Shown: in pieces, positions 63,477-64,000 of the stretch
Position numbering within the stretch: position 1 is the stretch's first letter
Layout: each line of letters opens with the position of its first letter
Source of the DNA: Nautilus pompilius
Lineage: Eukaryota; Mollusca; Cephalopoda; Nautilida; Nautilidae
NCBI GenBank assembly: GCA_018389105.1
Contig: JACATO010000648.1
Coordinates: 1,798,001 to 1,862,000, forward strand
Length of the DNA: 64,000 bases
Reading direction: 5' to 3'
Made by a program: the position numbers and the translations under genes
The notes under the pieces: model-generated
Told to the model about the DNA's origin: nothing
The model's input: the letters and a program-made list of their open reading frames with translations, nothing else
The model's database searches: none

Positions 63477-64000
63477 GTGAGTGTTGAGTGCATAGCTACC
63501 TGTCTAGCCTCATAAAAAATTATTAACTGATTCAAACACAAGATCGTTCATCATGGTTTCTGTCCTAAGGTACTGATAAGTGCTGGAAGAATGAATTACA
63601 ACAAAAAGCAAAGAAACTGCTCACTTAATGTAAAAAAAAATAGCAGGAAATCCAATAAAGCATTGGTATGAATGAACAGATGGATATGAAGATTTAAAAC
63701 TAACTAAAGAATCAGCATAACTTTATTTATCTTAGCAATATAATGAAGTAATTACTATATCAGTAGTACTGTATCCTGTAAACCAGTTTCAAACTCAAAT
63801 TAACAGGCATTTATTTTAACTGGGCATCTTATATAAGCCATCCTTCATTTGGCAATTAAAACAAACCTCTTATACACAGTACTACAGCCTACCCAATGTT
63901 TTGGTTGATTTGAGAAGTGTGTGCTCTTGGACCAAGATGCAAATTATCCAGAACCAAAGTGTGCACATATAGAGCACCCACAATTTTATATGGACACAAA
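63477..64000. other. AT-rich noncoding right edge
   Basis: Nothing is supported here. Confidence 0.6.

Overview
This looks like animal nuclear DNA, most likely from an invertebrate and plausibly a mollusc or another lophotrochozoan. It is AT-rich (about one third GC by eye). Long intron-like or intergenic stretches are broken up by purine-rich microsatellites and by remnants of several transposon classes, including a tRNA-type SINE. I see no rRNA, functional tRNA, CRISPR array, bacterial operon or complete host protein-coding gene. Taxon assignment is inference from sequence style only.

Layout. 1-0.17 kb is a GC-richer edge. 0.7-1.7 kb is a GA array carrying a module with a perfect TGACGTCA palindrome. 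1.7-14.6 kb is mostly featureless AT-rich DNA with a few splice-flanked open segments and short islands that resemble conserved noncoding DNA. 14.6-14.9 kb is a tRNA-derived SINE (minus strand) with a 13-bp target duplication. 19.2-19.75 kb is a second GA array joined directly to the C-terminal piece of a hAT transposase. 24.46-29.27 kb is a large decayed hAT element with a 9-bp flanking repeat, a broken transposase on the minus strand and an internal 200-bp tandem repeat. 36.9-37.2 kb is a third GA array with two more copies of the TGACGTCA module. Near 45.1-45.3 kb is the C-terminal end of a Helitron (PIF1-like) helicase on the minus strand. 49.7-50.0 kb and 51.2-52.0 kb are GA/GGAT and GACA arrays. 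52.9-54.4 kb is a 740-bp tandem duplication that reads as identical. 55.0-55.3 kb is a Tc1/mariner transposase relic. 58.8-59.1 kb is a GT/GC array with 259 uninterrupted alternating purine-pyrimidine bases.

Host coding content is uncertain. I list nine short open segments bounded by splice-like sites. Five are on the plus strand (8.0, 41.9, 50.4, 59.3, 63.4 kb) and four on the minus strand (3.2, 6.6, 11.2, 35.6 kb). The best are 50377-50583, which sits in the one CpG-dense spot of the window, and 59286-59505. None matches a family I can name, they do not chain into one clean reading frame, and some are probably chance. The simplest reading is that the window lies in large introns or a gene-poor interval with a heavy repeat load. 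The real biology visible is mobile-element decay, microsatellite expansion and possible regulatory DNA.
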